Positions 63,520 through 64,000 of a stretch of 64,000 nucleotides of DNA are shown piece after piece. The first letter of the stretch is position 1, and the number at the start of each line of letters is the position of its first letter. The DNA is taken from NCBI GenBank assembly GCA_022828595.1, contig JAKGHH010000003.1, positions 18,352,934 to 18,416,933 on the forward strand, given 5' to 3'. Source of the stretch: Nelumbo lutea (taxonomy: Eukaryota; Streptophyta; Magnoliopsida; Proteales; Nelumbonaceae). The notes under the pieces are model-generated. The model was not told the DNA's origin. It worked only from the letters and a program-made list of their open reading frames with translations, and searched no databases. A program made the translations under genes and the position numbers.

Positions 63520-64000
63520 ACAATGGTAGAGTGTTAGAGCATGTTTTTGTTGAATTGGGGGGGGTAGCTCCACTATACAGTTGGAGATAAGTGCCAGCTT
63601 GAAATTGGTGCCAATTCATCAGCTAGTATGAGTGTTATAAGTGGAGCTGTTTATAATTTTGAATCGTTGTAGGCCTGTAGTTCAAATCAGATTTATGAGT
63701 TAGAATACAATCTAAAAATCCCTTTCTATTAATATTGCCACGTGTCTAATGTGCAGTTACGGACCCATATCTAAATGAGTCCCACTAAGGTGTTGTCAAT
63801 TGTACCCATTCATCAATTTTAGCATAACCTTCTCTTCGAAATCCATTATTCATGTGATAAATTTGTGTTTGATTTTCTACTTAATTCGTGAAGTTAAATA
63901 AGGTTTAATAGGATAAGGTAAAACTGTCCAAACTGACATTAAAAACCCTTATCCCGATCCTAAACCAGAAATATATCTACAATTTTAGATCCTAGAACCG
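63520..64000. other. Intergenic to window end
   Basis: AT-rich, no gene or bounded repeat recognised. Confidence 0.3.

Overview
This window is nuclear DNA from a flowering plant. It holds spliced genes with plant-specific products (a chloroplast triose-phosphate translocator with transit peptide, an organellar PPR protein, an epsilon-group 14-3-3, a very large plant-only Gln/Ser-rich protein and a cellulose synthase pseudogene). Introns are long and AT-rich, and the space between genes is filled with decayed transposons. Nothing in the sequence fixes the species.

Layout. 1-1055 (-): edge-truncated cellulose synthase pseudogene. 2994-7934 (+): intact six-exon PPR gene (609 aa). 8.9-12.8 kb: duplicated hairpin elements, an RNase H relic, a hAT-type MITE with an 8-bp target duplication and a possible solo LTR. 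12869-20826 (-): eleven-exon triose-phosphate/phosphate translocator, with a solo LTR (5-bp target duplication) in intron 2 and a LINE tail in intron 8. 21-28 kb: terminal-inverted-repeat elements and a frameshifted PPR pseudogene fragment. 28088-43182 (-): eight-exon gene for a 1953-aa protein of the family annotated as 'dentin sialophosphoprotein-related'; its last intron is about 8 kb and holds two hAT-type MITEs and two truncated LINE insertions. Its apparent untranslated leader runs to about 45.6 kb and contains an odd T/G homopolymer block. 46-58 kb: transposon graveyard with a nested hAT-MITE pair, a 3.4-kb 5'-truncated LINE and several element families. 58706-62137 (-): six-exon 14-3-3 gene (261 aa) with one GC-AG intron. 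62.3-64 kb: two more terminal-inverted-repeat elements.

The four intact genes are unrelated housekeeping or regulatory loci, not a cluster: chloroplast carbon export, organelle RNA metabolism, phosphoprotein binding, and a probable nuclear protein of unknown role. All four coding models were rebuilt by hand; the reading frame holds through every splice junction.

I see no CRISPR array, tRNA, rRNA or bacterial-type operon. I found no new multi-gene system. The unusual content is in the mobile DNA: a hAT-type MITE family with readable target duplications and one insertion nested in another copy, a graded series of LINE insertions down to about 16 bp, and a T/G homopolymer block flanked by a 7-bp direct repeat.
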